A stretch of 64,000 nucleotides of DNA from Lachnospiraceae bacterium (GCA_910574805.1 CAJTCV010000007.1:162294-226293); one strand, 5' to 3'. Shown: positions 7,501 to 15,976, numbered from the stretch's first letter. The notes: generated from the letters alone by a model not told the origin. A program made the numbers and translations.

Positions 7501-10041
7501 CTGGTATTTACCCAGCACTATGCAGAATCCGGCGGACTGCTGGATAAGGTGTCCCTGAAGATCGGACGGAATGAGATCACTGTGCCGAAACTGTCCAGCA
7601 CGGACGTGGAAAAGGGCGGCGCCCTCTATGTCCAGTATACCGGAAATAATCCGGAGGATCAGTATGCGGTCCGCATAAGCGGCGGGACTTCCTTCCCGGT
7701 GCTGAACCTGTACCGGGTACCCGAAGGGGAGCGGGCGGAGAAGATCAGCAGCTATACGGCGGCGCTCCGGGCGTATGTGGAGAAGCTGTCGGCGATGCAT
7801 ATGGAAGAGCACCAGTCCGGCGGACATGCGCAGGTAGAGGGCTATGCATACAGTGAAAACACCTGTATCCTGAATACGACGGATATTGTGACAGACTATA
7901 TGATGCTCTCTGTCCCGGCGAGCCAGGTGCTGGCGGGTCTTGGGGCGGATGCAGACAGCAGTATGGACGGGACGCTGAAGGCCATGGACCGGATGCTTCT
8001 GCTGTTCTACCAGCATAAAGGACTGACGGACTCCTTTGCAGAGGGGACAGCGCCGGAGATCGTGGCGAAGAACCATCTGCCGTATCAGTGTCTGAACATC
8101 CGGTATATGAGGATGTTTGCGGGAGCCTTTATGTACGCCGCGGGCGATCACGTCGGTATCGGATGGGGGTCTGTGCCCGGACTTATGAACAGCGTACCAG
8201 TTCAGGCGGATGCAGAAGGCAGATATGTGAGCGGAAGGTATTTTGGCTGGGGTATCGCCCATGAGATCGGGCATCAGATCAACCAGTCCGCCTATGCGCA
8301 TGCGGAGGTGACCAATAATTATTTCTCCGTGCTGGCGCAGGCAAAAGATACCAATGACAGCGTACGCTTCCAGTATCCGGAGGTATTTAAAAAGGTGACC
8401 TCCAATACCACAGGCTATGCAGGCAATGTATTTACCCAGTTGGGAATGTACTGGCAGCTGCATCTTGCCTATGACAGAGGGTATAACTATAAGACCTACG
8501 GGACCTGGCAGGAGATCCAGGAGAACCTGTTCTTCGCAAGAGTGGACCGGTACGCCAGAGATACGGCTTCGGCCCCGGCTCCCGGCGGGACCCGCCTGGA
8601 GCTCTCGGAGGGCAGGGACCAGAACCTCATGCGTCTGGCCAGTGCAGCGGCGGAGCGTGATCTGACGGAATTTTTCACCAGATGGGGCATGGTACCGGAC
8701 GACGGGACCCGCGCCTATATGGGACAGTTTGCGAAGGAAGAGCGGGCAATTTACTATGTGGACGATGCGGCAAGGGTCTATGAGAAGACGCACAGTAAGC
8801 CGGAGGGTGTAACGGTAAGCTCCGTGACAGCGAAGGATAACGGCACCGGAGATGTGACCATCACCATCTCTTCTTCCGCACCGGAAGGCAGCATACAGGG
8901 CTATGAGGTCACCAGGACCTTTATTGAAGGCGGGAAGCCAAGAACAGAGGTCGCAGGCTTTACCCAGGGTTCCACCTTCACAGACCATGCGGCTTTCGCG
9001 GCAAACCATACCATTACCTACAAGGTCAGAGCCGTGGATAAATGGATGAACTACTCCGCTGAAAAGGCGGCGGCGCCGGTGAAGGTCAGCGGAAGCGGGA
9101 TTCTTGATAAGAGCGGCTGGACCGTGACGACTAATATGGAGTCCAGAGGAGACGTACTGCCGCCGGACGGCACGGATGAACTGCCCTGCGAACCGGTGAA
9201 GGAATCCTCCATCACGAAGGTGATCAACAATGATCAGACGGATCTCTATACAGGGACGGCTTCGGATGCGGATCCGTACATCCTCCTGCAGCTCAACCGT
9301 CAGGAAGAGATCTCATCTGTCAGCTATGTCTGCGATGCGGCGGGAACGCCCATGAGCGACTATAAGATTGAGGTGAGCAGGGACGGAGAGACGTATAAGG
9401 AAGTGGCCGGCGGAACCTGGACCTTTGCGGACGGTATGGCCAGAGTGCATTTCACGGATACGAACCATCGGATCTGCACCTATGATGCGGCATTTGTGAA
9501 GCTGACAGCTTCAGGACAGAAAGGGGAGGAGATCTCTGTCACAGAGCTGAGCCTCTTCGGTCCTTCAGGAGACAGCGTGAAGCTGGAGGCCCAGGGCATC
9601 GGAGAGCTGAAGACGGACTATGTCTACGACAGCGGGAATCCGGGTGAGAAGATCCCGGCAGGCTCCATCGTATTTACCGGAACCTATAAAGGAAATCCGG
9701 CCTACAATGTGGTGGTGCTCTATGACGCCGATGGAAATATCGTGGGCGGTACGAACAGCGAAGGAGAGCTGACGGCTCACCAGATCATACTGGCGCCTCC
9801 GCTTGGCGATGAAGACGCCGTGCTGGGCAATGTGTCCGAGGGCATCTGGATCTACTGGTTTGAGCCGGAGGATAACATGAAAAATAAACTGCCAGAGCAG
9901 GTGCGGGCGGAGCTCTACCGTGTGGACAATGCACTGACCAACGAAGGCCAGAGGCTGGTGAGCGATACACCGCTGGTGGAGGTTCCGGGTACGCTTCCGG
10001 GAATCACCATTGAAAAAACGCCGGCAGAGGAGAGTGAATGA
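4561..10041 (+). CDS. Secreted M60-like (enhancin-type) metallopeptidase with dockerin, FN3 and F5/8C domains
   Basis: 1826 residues from ATG 4561, which follows GGGAGAAGAG; an upstream TTG would remove the clean N-terminus. Order: signal peptide (1-28), acidic Ser/Gly/Asp repeats (70-145), type I dockerin (about 280-335) with calcium loops DLNGDGKLD and DLYGDSRVD, two fibronectin type III domains (about 508-686), a discoidin/F5-8C-like domain (about 697-853), the peptidase with zinc motif HEIGH at 1234-1238 and a likely third ligand Glu1249, then another FN3-like and an F5/8C-like domain (about 1547-1667). HExxH followed by a downstream Glu is the M60 gluzincin pattern, known for mucin glycoprotein cleavage. 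There is no sortase or membrane anchor, so the dockerin probably tethers it; the overlapping next gene is a candidate scaffold. Confidence 0.9.
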   Translation: MRRKISRFFAGILAAALVISSGSGAVSARGTDRAVMWSAREAEDPEKDILEDNGDAGSSGPESNAPAGSRTGDDVQGSVGSGNDASDGSGAGDDGQGSDGSGSDASDGSGAGADGQGSDGSGSDASDGSEAGDNGQGSDGAGDDTLDGNSAPEAPQADPVGDGTPSERAGGQDQMEGAVEVLLTAGIPAGEPQVFQVELSGAASGSEEAVLEPATEDALDPPQASVRFPGLAPGSYEVRVSGSGYVTYTQKIQVDGLEYRVQLYAGDAGVKTAGSAHPGLLAKGDLNGDGKLDSGDTDLLVNAIDAGEYRPEYDLYGDSRVDLLDLNYLTRIMGQSREATLERFIPLDAAEITVAVGGIHEGSVDQLSGKEGGLTLSDAGSGMELDFDFSRYREAPVMEEILIGAPENKERAIAEGIVVIEKADGGSVVASVTERAAMSFVAAQESFTITPERDGSIRISLGGQIAVKRVTFKITKTANAGNLAEISSVKFVNDMESRIPEPEMDIPKNMAVRTSSRAFTVSWDRQNNVTAYEVRIVSEGRTDYRRTTATELNIQQFLGDKLTNGMVYEVSVQSLNGEWKSGFCASAEAVPKPNGRPDAPDGVKVTGGYRSLDVRWKKMEDTDSYTLYYREDGAASWEKIEGISGTYCQVTGLKDNTRYQVYLTGVNEIGEGPASLTASDKTISGLIPAKLPEYRLINTSNGEGKLSAHIVSAAISGASMVDSPLDQKEGSALGAFDNSYTSYIDRQDWDYGGAYPGRGKGVTVELDAVYEIGMITLAQPMDLGEFAYANIQYEDESGKWQTAKNVTISVKRSGDRKYYLIKLKDPVRTSRLQIGVGHRYGYYKVAISEIRLHTYDSLERDILDLYADDLYITLKDSVNQAVIDALQERLDTKDPVCGEYHPERDALQKELDAAKALLATEGLGQVIQVNPDITAQKDSGLSLGGLMGRQPLGVTAAAEENIVVYVGNPGMKSGDAAKLQLVFTQHYAESGGLLDKVSLKIGRNEITVPKLSSTDVEKGGALYVQYTGNNPEDQYAVRISGGTSFPVLNLYRVPEGERAEKISSYTAALRAYVEKLSAMHMEEHQSGGHAQVEGYAYSENTCILNTTDIVTDYMMLSVPASQVLAGLGADADSSMDGTLKAMDRMLLLFYQHKGLTDSFAEGTAPEIVAKNHLPYQCLNIRYMRMFAGAFMYAAGDHVGIGWGSVPGLMNSVPVQADAEGRYVSGRYFGWGIAHEIGHQINQSAYAHAEVTNNYFSVLAQAKDTNDSVRFQYPEVFKKVTSNTTGYAGNVFTQLGMYWQLHLAYDRGYNYKTYGTWQEIQENLFFARVDRYARDTASAPAPGGTRLELSEGRDQNLMRLASAAAERDLTEFFTRWGMVPDDGTRAYMGQFAKEERAIYYVDDAARVYEKTHSKPEGVTVSSVTAKDNGTGDVTITISSSAPEGSIQGYEVTRTFIEGGKPRTEVAGFTQGSTFTDHAAFAANHTITYKVRAVDKWMNYSAEKAAAPVKVSGSGILDKSGWTVTTNMESRGDVLPPDGTDELPCEPVKESSITKVINNDQTDLYTGTASDADPYILLQLNRQEEISSVSYVCDAAGTPMSDYKIEVSRDGETYKEVAGGTWTFADGMARVHFTDTNHRICTYDAAFVKLTASGQKGEEISVTELSLFGPSGDSVKLEAQGIGELKTDYVYDSGNPGEKIPAGSIVFTGTYKGNPAYNVVVLYDADGNIVGGTNSEGELTAHQIILAPPLGDEDAVLGNVSEGIWIYWFEPEDNMKNKLPEQVRAELYRVDNALTNEGQRLVSDTPLVEVPGTLPGITIEKTPAEESE
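4777..4980 (+). repeat. 60-bp in-frame tandem repeat, about 3.4 copies
   Basis: Nearly identical 60-bp units encode a 20-residue Gly/Ser/Asp motif (core GSDASDGSGAG) in the linker between the signal peptide and the dockerin of the M60 peptidase. Copy number could vary between strains by slippage. Confidence 0.8.
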
Positions 10042-11081
10042 TGAACAGATGGACGAAGAGAACATGTGTTCTGGCCTGCTGCTTTCTTCTCCCGGGTGTC
10101 CGGGCGGAGGCATCCGCCCAGGACGTCATACTGACAGCAAAAGAAAATAAAGTCGAAGTCACAGTGGGCGCGCTGGATGAGGATGCGTATTCCATGCAGC
10201 TTGCGCTGGATGTGAAGGTGATAGAAGGAAATGCAGATACAAAGATCTCTTTTGAATTTGCTCCGGGCATCGCAGGAAGCGTGAAGCAGTATCGTTATGA
10301 CCAGGATACGGGGACGCTGAATATCTATATCTCCGGCGGTCAGGACCAGAAGCTGTCCAAAGACCAGGAGCTTGGTATCGGGAAAGTCGTGGTGGATGCG
10401 GGGACCGGATCCACCTCCGCCACAGTGGATGTCCGCCAGGGCAGCCTGCAGATCGTCAATGACGCGTATGACCTGTACCGGTTTGCAGAGGTCAACGCAT
10501 CACCCACTCAGAAGGTGACGGTGGGAGAGAGCAGTACAGAGACTCCTTCTCCTGAGCCGGGAGAAAAGGAAGAGCCGTCGGAAGTGCCGGATTCGTCTCA
10601 GGGATCATCCTCGGGATCTTCCTCGGGCTCTTCGTCCGGATCTTCTTCCGGCGGAGCGTCCCCGACCCCTGCGGGGAGCGGATCTGCCGTTCCTCCGGAC
10701 CGGATCAAACCGGGCAGAACGGTCAAAGTCCGTCCTGTGAGCAGTTCGTCCGGATCAGAGGACGCTCCGGAGGAAGCCGGGGAGGAGCTTAAGGATCAGG
10801 AGCTTTTGGAAGACCCGGCTGCGGAGGATCCGTGGGAGGAGCCGGCGCCGGAGGACGGGACACTTCCGGAAGAGCCTGCGGATGACAGCGGGAAGGATAC
10901 ATCCGTCGGAGACGGAATCCTTCTGGGAGTGCTGGCAGCCGCTGCTGCAGCGGCCGGTGTGGTCGTCTTTCTGATGGTACAGGAGTACGGCAGAAGGAAA
11001 AAAACACTGGAGGGGAAAGCGAGAAGGCAGGAGAAGCCTGACAGAAAGAAGAAGAGAAAGACACACAAAGACCAGCCCTGA
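10038..11081 (+). CDS. Membrane-anchored surface protein with possible cohesin-like domain
   Basis: 347 residues. The start overlaps the TGA of the M60 gene (ATGA); a second ATG at 10041 is equally possible, and GAGGAGAG precedes both. There is a signal peptide (about 1-26, ending AEASA), a beta-rich domain (about 28-150), a Ser/Gly/Pro/Glu-rich linker (about 150-290) and a C-terminal hydrophobic helix (about 293-315) followed by a strongly basic tail, so the protein would face outward from the membrane. The beta domain has spacing reminiscent of cohesins (a hydrophobic strand, then LGIGKVVVDAG near its end). That match is weak by eye. The functional case rests on its overlap with a dockerin-containing gene. 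Confidence 0.6.
   Translation: MMNRWTKRTCVLACCFLLPGVRAEASAQDVILTAKENKVEVTVGALDEDAYSMQLALDVKVIEGNADTKISFEFAPGIAGSVKQYRYDQDTGTLNIYISGGQDQKLSKDQELGIGKVVVDAGTGSTSATVDVRQGSLQIVNDAYDLYRFAEVNASPTQKVTVGESSTETPSPEPGEKEEPSEVPDSSQGSSSGSSSGSSSGSSSGGASPTPAGSGSAVPPDRIKPGRTVKVRPVSSSSGSEDAPEEAGEELKDQELLEDPAAEDPWEEPAPEDGTLPEEPADDSGKDTSVGDGILLGVLAAAAAAAGVVVFLMVQEYGRRKKTLEGKARRQEKPDRKKKRKTHKDQP
10601..10652 (+). repeat. 12-bp Ser/Gly microrepeat
   Basis: Four or more degenerate 12-bp units encode GSSS repeats in the linker of the membrane-anchored protein. Confidence 0.6.
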
Positions 11082-11097
11082 GGGGGCTGGTCTTTGG
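11067..11097 (+). terminator. Hairpin terminator after the M60 operon
   Basis: A perfect 12-bp stem (11067-11078 with 11084-11095) and a 5-nt loop spans the stop codon of the upstream gene. The T-run is short (TTT), so efficiency is uncertain. Confidence 0.6.
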
Positions 11098-11115
11098 CGT
11101 ATGTTCATAAACAAC

Positions 11116-11145
11116 TTGTAACAAAATGTCATATTTTATTAATAT
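11116..11145 (+). promoter_or_regulatory. Possible promoter for the acyltransferase pair
   Basis: TTGTAA (11116-11121) and TAATAT (11140-11145) are 18 nt apart in an AT-rich stretch. A second TATAAT-like element nearer position 11180 is an alternative. Confidence 0.4.
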
Positions 11146-11221
11146 ATATGATGCTTTTTGGATGCACAGGGATTTTATAATAACAATATGATGAAGAGAT
11201 AGACGAAGAAGGTATTCATAC

Positions 11222-12628
11222 ATGGTTTTCAGCAGCTTTACGTTTCTGTTTTATTTTCTGCCTGCATTTCTGCTGGTCTATTTTCTGGCTCCTGTATCCT
11301 GGAAAAATACAGTGATATTCGCCGCCAGCCTGATCTTTTATTATTATGGTGTCAGAGAATATCCGTATTATGTACTCCTGATGCTTCTGACCCTGGCTGT
11401 GAATTATACGGCGGCCCGGTACATGATGCGGTGCAGACGGAGAAGAGGAAAGACCATATGTCTGGCAGCAGGGATGACATGGAATATGGGCTGCCTGTTC
11501 GTATTTAAATATGCAGATTTCCTGAGCGGGAATCTGAATTTCCTGCTGGAGCGGACAGGGATCGGGGTGAGCATTCCCTGTATCCGGCTGGTTCTGCCCA
11601 TCGGCATCAGCTTTTATACCTTTCAGATCAGTTCTTATCTGATGGACGTCTACCGGGAAAAGGTACCTGCGGAGCGGTCTCTTCTGACACTTGGGACGTA
11701 TCTGTGCATGTTTCCTCAGCTGATCGCCGGCCCCATTGTGACCTACAGCGAGGTCCGCATCCAGATGCGCAGCCGGGAGCATTCCTTCCGGAACCTGGAG
11801 AACGGACTGCGGGAATTCACCATCGGGCTGATTCTGAAGGTACTGATTGCCAACCGGGTGGGCAACCTGTGGACCCAGGTAAATTCCATCGGCTATGAGA
11901 GCATCTCCTGTCCCCTTGCGTGGCTGGGGATTGCGGCCTACACCTTCCAGATTTATTTTGACTTTTACGGATATTCCCTCATGGCAAAGGGACTGGGACG
12001 GATGATGGGCTTTGATTTCCCGGATAATTTTCAGGATCCGTATCTGTCCCGTTCCATGACGGAGTTCTGGAGGCGCTGGCATATGACCCTGGGGAGCTGG
12101 TTTCGGGAATATGTCTACATCCCTCTGGGAGGCAATCGGTGCCATCTGTACCGAAATCTGTTTCTTGTGTGGATGCTGACCGGCCTGTGGCATGGGGCCA
12201 ACTGGAATTTTGTCCTGTGGGGCTTCTTCCTCTTCCTTCTGCTCACGGCGGAAAAGTGCGGACTGAAGAAGCTTCTGGACAGGGTGCCGGCGCTGGGACA
12301 TCTGTACATGCTGCTGATCATTCCCCTGTCCTGGCTGCTGTTCGCAGTCACGGACCTTAAGCAGTTTGCCGTGTACCTGGGCCGCCTGTTCCCGTTCTTT
12401 GCACAGACGGGAAGCACGGTATTCCGGGGGGATTTTGTAAAATACGGAAGCGCATATTTCTGGCCCCTTGCCGCCGCCCTTCTGTGCTGCACCGGCATCC
12501 CGCGGAAGATTTATGAGACGAAGAAATACACTCTGACAGCGACTTTTGTACTGGTTCTTCTGTTCTGGGCGTGCGTATACTGCATGTATCTGGGGCTGGA
12601 CGATCCGTTTTTATATTATCAATTCTAA
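11222..12628 (+). CDS. MBOAT-family O-acyltransferase (AlgI/DltB-like)
   Basis: 468 residues with about ten hydrophobic segments. The MBOAT signature is present: RSMTEFWRRWHMTLGSWFREYVYIPLGGN and the conserved His in LTGLWHGANWNFVLWG, the presumed catalytic residue. Such proteins pass an acyl group, usually acetyl, across the membrane to a secreted or cell-wall polysaccharide. The next gene, 14 nt downstream, encodes an SGNH-type protein, the usual partner that completes transfer outside the cell. AGAAGG lies ahead of the start. The acceptor polymer is not shown by the context; DltB proper is less likely because no dltA or dltC is present. Confidence 0.88.
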   Translation: MVFSSFTFLFYFLPAFLLVYFLAPVSWKNTVIFAASLIFYYYGVREYPYYVLLMLLTLAVNYTAARYMMRCRRRRGKTICLAAGMTWNMGCLFVFKYADFLSGNLNFLLERTGIGVSIPCIRLVLPIGISFYTFQISSYLMDVYREKVPAERSLLTLGTYLCMFPQLIAGPIVTYSEVRIQMRSREHSFRNLENGLREFTIGLILKVLIANRVGNLWTQVNSIGYESISCPLAWLGIAAYTFQIYFDFYGYSLMAKGLGRMMGFDFPDNFQDPYLSRSMTEFWRRWHMTLGSWFREYVYIPLGGNRCHLYRNLFLVWMLTGLWHGANWNFVLWGFFLFLLLTAEKCGLKKLLDRVPALGHLYMLLIIPLSWLLFAVTDLKQFAVYLGRLFPFFAQTGSTVFRGDFVKYGSAYFWPLAAALLCCTGIPRKIYETKKYTLTATFVLVLLFWACVYCMYLGLDDPFLYYQF

Positions 12629-12642
12629 AGAGGAAATGAAGC

Positions 12643-13557
12643 ATGGAGAGAAGAAAGAGAAAGAAACATTCCTATACCATATCACTGGCGGCGAGCTTTC
12701 TGATTGTGGCGGCTGCCTGGGGTGCGGGGATCCTTCAGAAGGGAGACCGGGGGATTGCCCTGTATTTTCCAAAATCCATCGATGAAGTATATGCGGTATC
12801 CGACCACACAGGAGAAGCAGAGGAGCCGGATCTGCGTGCAGAGGAGGCCGGCGGCCCGCAGGAGGAGACAGAAGCAGCAGGGCCGTCTGGCCCGGAGGCC
12901 GGGGATACGACGGCTCCGGAAGGGGCACAGGGGGCGCAGGAGCCCGTTCCGGAGGCAGGAGAGGCCCCGGAGCCGGCGATGTATGAGGCGGATACTTCTT
13001 ATTTTGACGATGCGCTGTTCATCGGCGATTCCCGGACGGTGGGGCTGAGCGAATACGGAGATCTGGGAAATGCAGAGGTGCTGGCGGATTCCGGCATGAA
13101 TGTGTATAAGATCTTTGACAAGGAGTTCGATACGGCGTCCGGTGAGAAGAAGCTTCTGGAGACGATCCTATCAGAACGTCAGTTCGGCAAGATCTATGTG
13201 ATGCTGGGCATCAATGAGCTGGGATACGATCCGGACCAGACCGTGGCCAGATATGAGGCGCTGGTGGAGAAGCTGGAGGAAGCCCAGCCGGAGGCGAAGC
13301 TCTTCCTGCAGGCCAATCTCCATATCACGGCGAAGAAGTCAGAGACGTCGCCTGTCTATACCAACGAAAATATCGACCGGTTCAATCAGGCAGTGGAGCA
13401 GATGACGGATGGCAGGAACCGGTTCTATCTGGATGTGAACGAGCTGTTTGACGATGAAAACGGCAATCTGTCGGAGACCTATACCATGGACAATGCCCAT
13501 GTTCTCGGGAAATATTATGCAGACTGGGTGGCATGGATCCTGCAGCATGCCAGATAA
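12643..13557 (+). CDS. Membrane-anchored SGNH/GDSL hydrolase-like partner of the MBOAT protein
   Basis: 304 residues: a basic start, one N-terminal membrane helix (about 12-32), an acidic Glu/Pro/Ala-rich spacer (about 55-115), then an SGNH domain. The blocks seen are FIGDSRT (nucleophile Ser in GDS), an MLGINELG block with the conserved Gly and Asn, and a C-terminal DNAHVLGKYYADW with the catalytic Asp and His. The extracellular domain likely finishes or edits O-acylation of a surface glycan together with the preceding MBOAT protein. GAGGAAATG lies 5-10 nt before the ATG. Confidence 0.85.
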   Translation: MERRKRKKHSYTISLAASFLIVAAAWGAGILQKGDRGIALYFPKSIDEVYAVSDHTGEAEEPDLRAEEAGGPQEETEAAGPSGPEAGDTTAPEGAQGAQEPVPEAGEAPEPAMYEADTSYFDDALFIGDSRTVGLSEYGDLGNAEVLADSGMNVYKIFDKEFDTASGEKKLLETILSERQFGKIYVMLGINELGYDPDQTVARYEALVEKLEEAQPEAKLFLQANLHITAKKSETSPVYTNENIDRFNQAVEQMTDGRNRFYLDVNELFDDENGNLSETYTMDNAHVLGKYYADWVAWILQHAR

Positions 13558-13592
13558 AGAAGCCCGTTCCGGAGCCGGGGCGAAGATCAGGA

Positions 13593-13621
13593 TAGACTTC
13601 ACACGCCGTATATGCTATACT
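13593..13621 (+). promoter_or_regulatory. Possible promoter for the cupin gene
   Basis: TAGACT (13593-13598) and TATACT (13616-13621) are spaced 17 nt apart, 46 nt before the cupin ATG. Confidence 0.45.
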
Positions 13622-13666
13622 CTTTCTGAAGAGAACAGGCGAATAAGCCGGAAAGAGGAGACAGTT

Positions 13667-14008
13667 ATGGTTCGGAAAGCAGAGATCAGCACAGTAGAGG
13701 GCCTCCGGGGAGGCAGCGGAAAACTGGAAATGCATCATATCCTGAAGCCGGAGGAGCTCAACGGGCACGGAAGGCTGTATGCGCTGGTGAGGATGGAGCC
13801 TCACAGCAGTATTGGATATCATGAGCACATGGGGGAGACGGAACCTTATTATGTGCTGTCGGGGCACGGTACGTTCGTGGATCATGAGAAGAACCGGATC
13901 CCGGTGGGACCGGACGATGTATGCCTGATCGAATGCGGGCAGAGTCATGGTTTTATCAATGATTCGGATGAGGAACTGGTGATGATGGCGCTGGTCTATA
14001 ATGAATAG
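13667..14008 (+). CDS. Small cupin-domain protein
   Basis: 113 residues, a single cupin barrel. ATG 13667 was chosen because GGAAAGAGGAG precedes it; the longer open frame upstream overlaps the SGNH gene. The metal-binding motif 1 reads GYHEHMGETEPYYVLSG (two His, one Glu), and motif 2 around CGQSHGFIND supplies the last His. Such stand-alone cupins may bind a metal and a small carbohydrate-like ligand or act as isomerases. Nothing in the neighbourhood fixes the substrate. Confidence 0.82.
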   Translation: MVRKAEISTVEGLRGGSGKLEMHHILKPEELNGHGRLYALVRMEPHSSIGYHEHMGETEPYYVLSGHGTFVDHEKNRIPVGPDDVCLIECGQSHGFINDSDEELVMMALVYNE

Positions 14009-14055
14009 CGGCCCGCAGAAGCGTGAGCAGAGCATGGAGCAAGGAGGTTGAGGAC

Positions 14056-14970
14056 ATGCCCATGGAGACAAAGGCGCCCGGTGCTTACCCGGAGGGGAGT
14101 AAAAAAGAAGATCCGGATGTATCAATGGAGGCGTATGCAGCAGAGCTTCGGAATCTGAAAGAAGCCTTTGCGCTGTATTCCCCTCTGACGCATATGTCCT
14201 ATGTGGAGTGCGAACAGGTGGATTACAATGACCAGGTGCGTCTGTATGCGGCAAAGGCGGACGCGCAGGCAGAGGCAAAGGAGCTGGAGGCAGAAGGGAT
14301 CCCGGCCCAGGTCCGGGAATTCAGGACGGTGGAGATGTCCGTGCCGGTGAAGGCGGATCATCCGGAGGGAGAGAAAAAGAAAATATATCTGAATCAGGTC
14401 CGTCAGTACATGAGCACCCTGCCTTTTATTGGTGTCAATGCAGTGTGCTATAAGCCGGCGGGGAGACCGGGCAGGACCATAGAACTTTCCAGGATACTTC
14501 CGGAGGAGCTGGAGAAAAAAGCAGGAGAAAATCCCCTGTATCAGCCATGCCTTCAGCTTACGGGGCTGTATCTCATGCAGGAAGCCCGCAGGAAGAAGGA
14601 ATATATAGACAGAAAAATGCTGCAGGAGCAGGAAGAGGAATTTACCCATAACCTGTGCAGCTCCAGGCTGTTCGTGGCAGTCCTGCCGCCGGAGGGTCAG
14701 GAGAAGGAGCAGGCGGTGGATCTGAAGACCTGTCAGCTTCCGTATCTCAGGCAGCAGAACGGGGACTGCTTTTTTCCCGTTTTTACAGATATCTGGGAGC
14801 TGCAGAAATACGCACAGGGGAAGAAAAACCTGCGTCCCGTTCAGGTTCCGTTTCCGGAGATACAGAAGTTCTGGGTCAGGGACGCGAAGGCGTATATCAT
14901 CAACCCCATGGGTTCCTCCATTCCCGTCACAAAGGAGATGATCTCCCGGATCCTGGAACGGTTTTCTTAA
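14056..14970 (+). CDS. SseB-like protein of unknown function
   Basis: 304 residues. ATG 14056 is preceded by AAGGAGGT at ideal spacing, so the ATG at 14023 is rejected. The C-terminal part (about 220-300) resembles the SseB N-terminal domain: NGDCFFPVFTDIWELQKY followed by AYIINPMGSSIPVTKEMI. SseB was named from enhanced serine sensitivity in E. coli and has no firm biochemical role. The first 200 residues are charged, lack membrane segments and look cytosolic. The gene ends 4 nt inside the convergent SdpI-like gene, so the two 3' ends overlap. Confidence 0.6.
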   Translation: MPMETKAPGAYPEGSKKEDPDVSMEAYAAELRNLKEAFALYSPLTHMSYVECEQVDYNDQVRLYAAKADAQAEAKELEAEGIPAQVREFRTVEMSVPVKADHPEGEKKKIYLNQVRQYMSTLPFIGVNAVCYKPAGRPGRTIELSRILPEELEKKAGENPLYQPCLQLTGLYLMQEARRKKEYIDRKMLQEQEEEFTHNLCSSRLFVAVLPPEGQEKEQAVDLKTCQLPYLRQQNGDCFFPVFTDIWELQKYAQGKKNLRPVQVPFPEIQKFWVRDAKAYIINPMGSSIPVTKEMISRILERFS

Positions 14971-15620
14971 CTTTTCCGCTGCTCCTGCCGCCACCAGACG
15001 TAGGACATGATGCCCGGGATCAGGCAGGCAGCCAGGATGACGACCATATAGACCGGGAAGACGATGGTGCCGTCAAAGGGAAGAAAGGCACAGATGATGG
15101 ACAAAAATCCTGCGGCAAAGAAGCATTTGCCGCCCAGACGGTGGGTTCTGCGCCAGACTTCTTCGCTGGAAATCGTCCATGGAGTCTTGATTCCCATATA
15201 AAAATTGCTTTTGATCTTCGGCATGATATTTCCAAGGAACAGGAACAGAAGGCCGATTCCCAGCATGACGGCCATGGGGACGGATATGGTTCCCGGCCGG
15301 AAGGTCTCTGTCAGGGTAATGCCGTTTATGGCCAGCAGAAAGACCTCCATGAAAACACAGAAGAGATCATAGTATCTGCCGAATTTCTGATAGTTCTGCC
15401 GGCGCGGATCGATCTTCGGGAGCAGGTCAAAAAGCACTGCCAGAGGAAGACCCGTGCCGGAGGTGAGAAAGATCATATGCCTGCCGCTGTAGGTGACGGT
15501 TCCGTCCAGGTCCCAGTGGGTGGGGATCTCCTGCGGGAGGCGTGGATAGATAACGGCGGCCAGCAGAAGGCCTGCGGCAGCCAGCAGATAGGTCAGTATG
15601 CGAAGCTTAGGATTTTTCAT
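14967..15620 (-). CDS. sdpI: SdpI-family membrane protein (DUF1648/SdpI)
   Basis: 217 residues with about six membrane helices. The N-terminal DUF1648 segment contains the typical IPTHWDLDGTVTY, and the C-terminal SdpI part contains FYMGIKTPWTISSEEVWRRTHRLGGK. In Bacillus subtilis SdpI protects against the SdpC toxin and signals its presence by sequestering the repressor SdpR. The gene follows an ArsR-type repressor with a 14-nt overlap, exactly the sdpRI order, but no sdpC-like toxin is seen here. AAAGGAGGATCTG precedes the ATG. Confidence 0.88.
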   Translation of the reverse strand: MKNPKLRILTYLLAAAGLLLAAVIYPRLPQEIPTHWDLDGTVTYSGRHMIFLTSGTGLPLAVLFDLLPKIDPRRQNYQKFGRYYDLFCVFMEVFLLAINGITLTETFRPGTISVPMAVMLGIGLLFLFLGNIMPKIKSNFYMGIKTPWTISSEEVWRRTHRLGGKCFFAAGFLSIICAFLPFDGTIVFPVYMVVILAACLIPGIMSYVWWRQEQRKS

Positions 15621-15900
15621 GATCAGATCCTCCTTTTTCCATCTCTTTCAGAGTCAGTATCCAGTTCAGGATATCATCCAGTACCGTTGTATTTAAAGTA
15701 TAATAGATATATTTCCCCTTTTTCTCATCATCAATCAGGCCGGCATGCCTTAAGATGGACAGATGATGGGAGAGAGAGGCGCCTGTGATGGAGAAATGCT
15801 CCAGAAGCTCTCCCGCTGCCAGAGGCCCGGCGCGCAGAAGGTTCAGGATCTCTCTCCTGGTGGGGTCTGACAAAGCTTTAAAGCTGTCCTGAAAACCCAT
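15607..15900 (-). CDS. sdpR: ArsR-family autorepressor (SdpR-like)
   Basis: 97 residues, a winged-helix ArsR/SmtB-type regulator with FKALSDPTRREILNLL at the start and a recognition region GASLSHHLSILRHAGLI. There are no metal-binding Cys pairs, as in SdpR. ATG 15900 follows AAGGAGC; an upstream in-frame ATG at 15945 has no good site. It probably represses its own operon with SdpI, through the palindrome just upstream, and is relieved when SdpI captures it at the membrane. Confidence 0.85.
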   Translation of the reverse strand: MGFQDSFKALSDPTRREILNLLRAGPLAAGELLEHFSITGASLSHHLSILRHAGLIDDEKKGKYIYYTLNTTVLDDILNWILTLKEMEKGGSDHEKS

Positions 15901-15948
15901 GGGAATGCTCCTTTCTGAAACGGTGTTATCTGTTGCGGTGTTCAATGA

Positions 15949-15972
15949 TTAGATGATTATCTAAATATCTAA
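15949..15972. promoter_or_regulatory. Operator-like palindrome for the SdpR-like repressor
   Basis: TTAGAT (15949-15954) and ATCTAA (15959-15964) form a perfect inverted repeat with a 4-nt spacer, and a third half-site ATCTAA follows at 15967-15972. It lies between the -10 box and the start of the repressor gene, where binding would block transcription. Confidence 0.65.
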
Positions 15973-15976
15973 ATAA

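Noticed and set aside
7048..9009. 653-codon minus-strand open frame opposite the M60 gene
   Set aside because: It is antisense to conserved peptidase domains, has no ribosome binding site, and its His/Arg/Leu-rich product looks like a codon-bias shadow.
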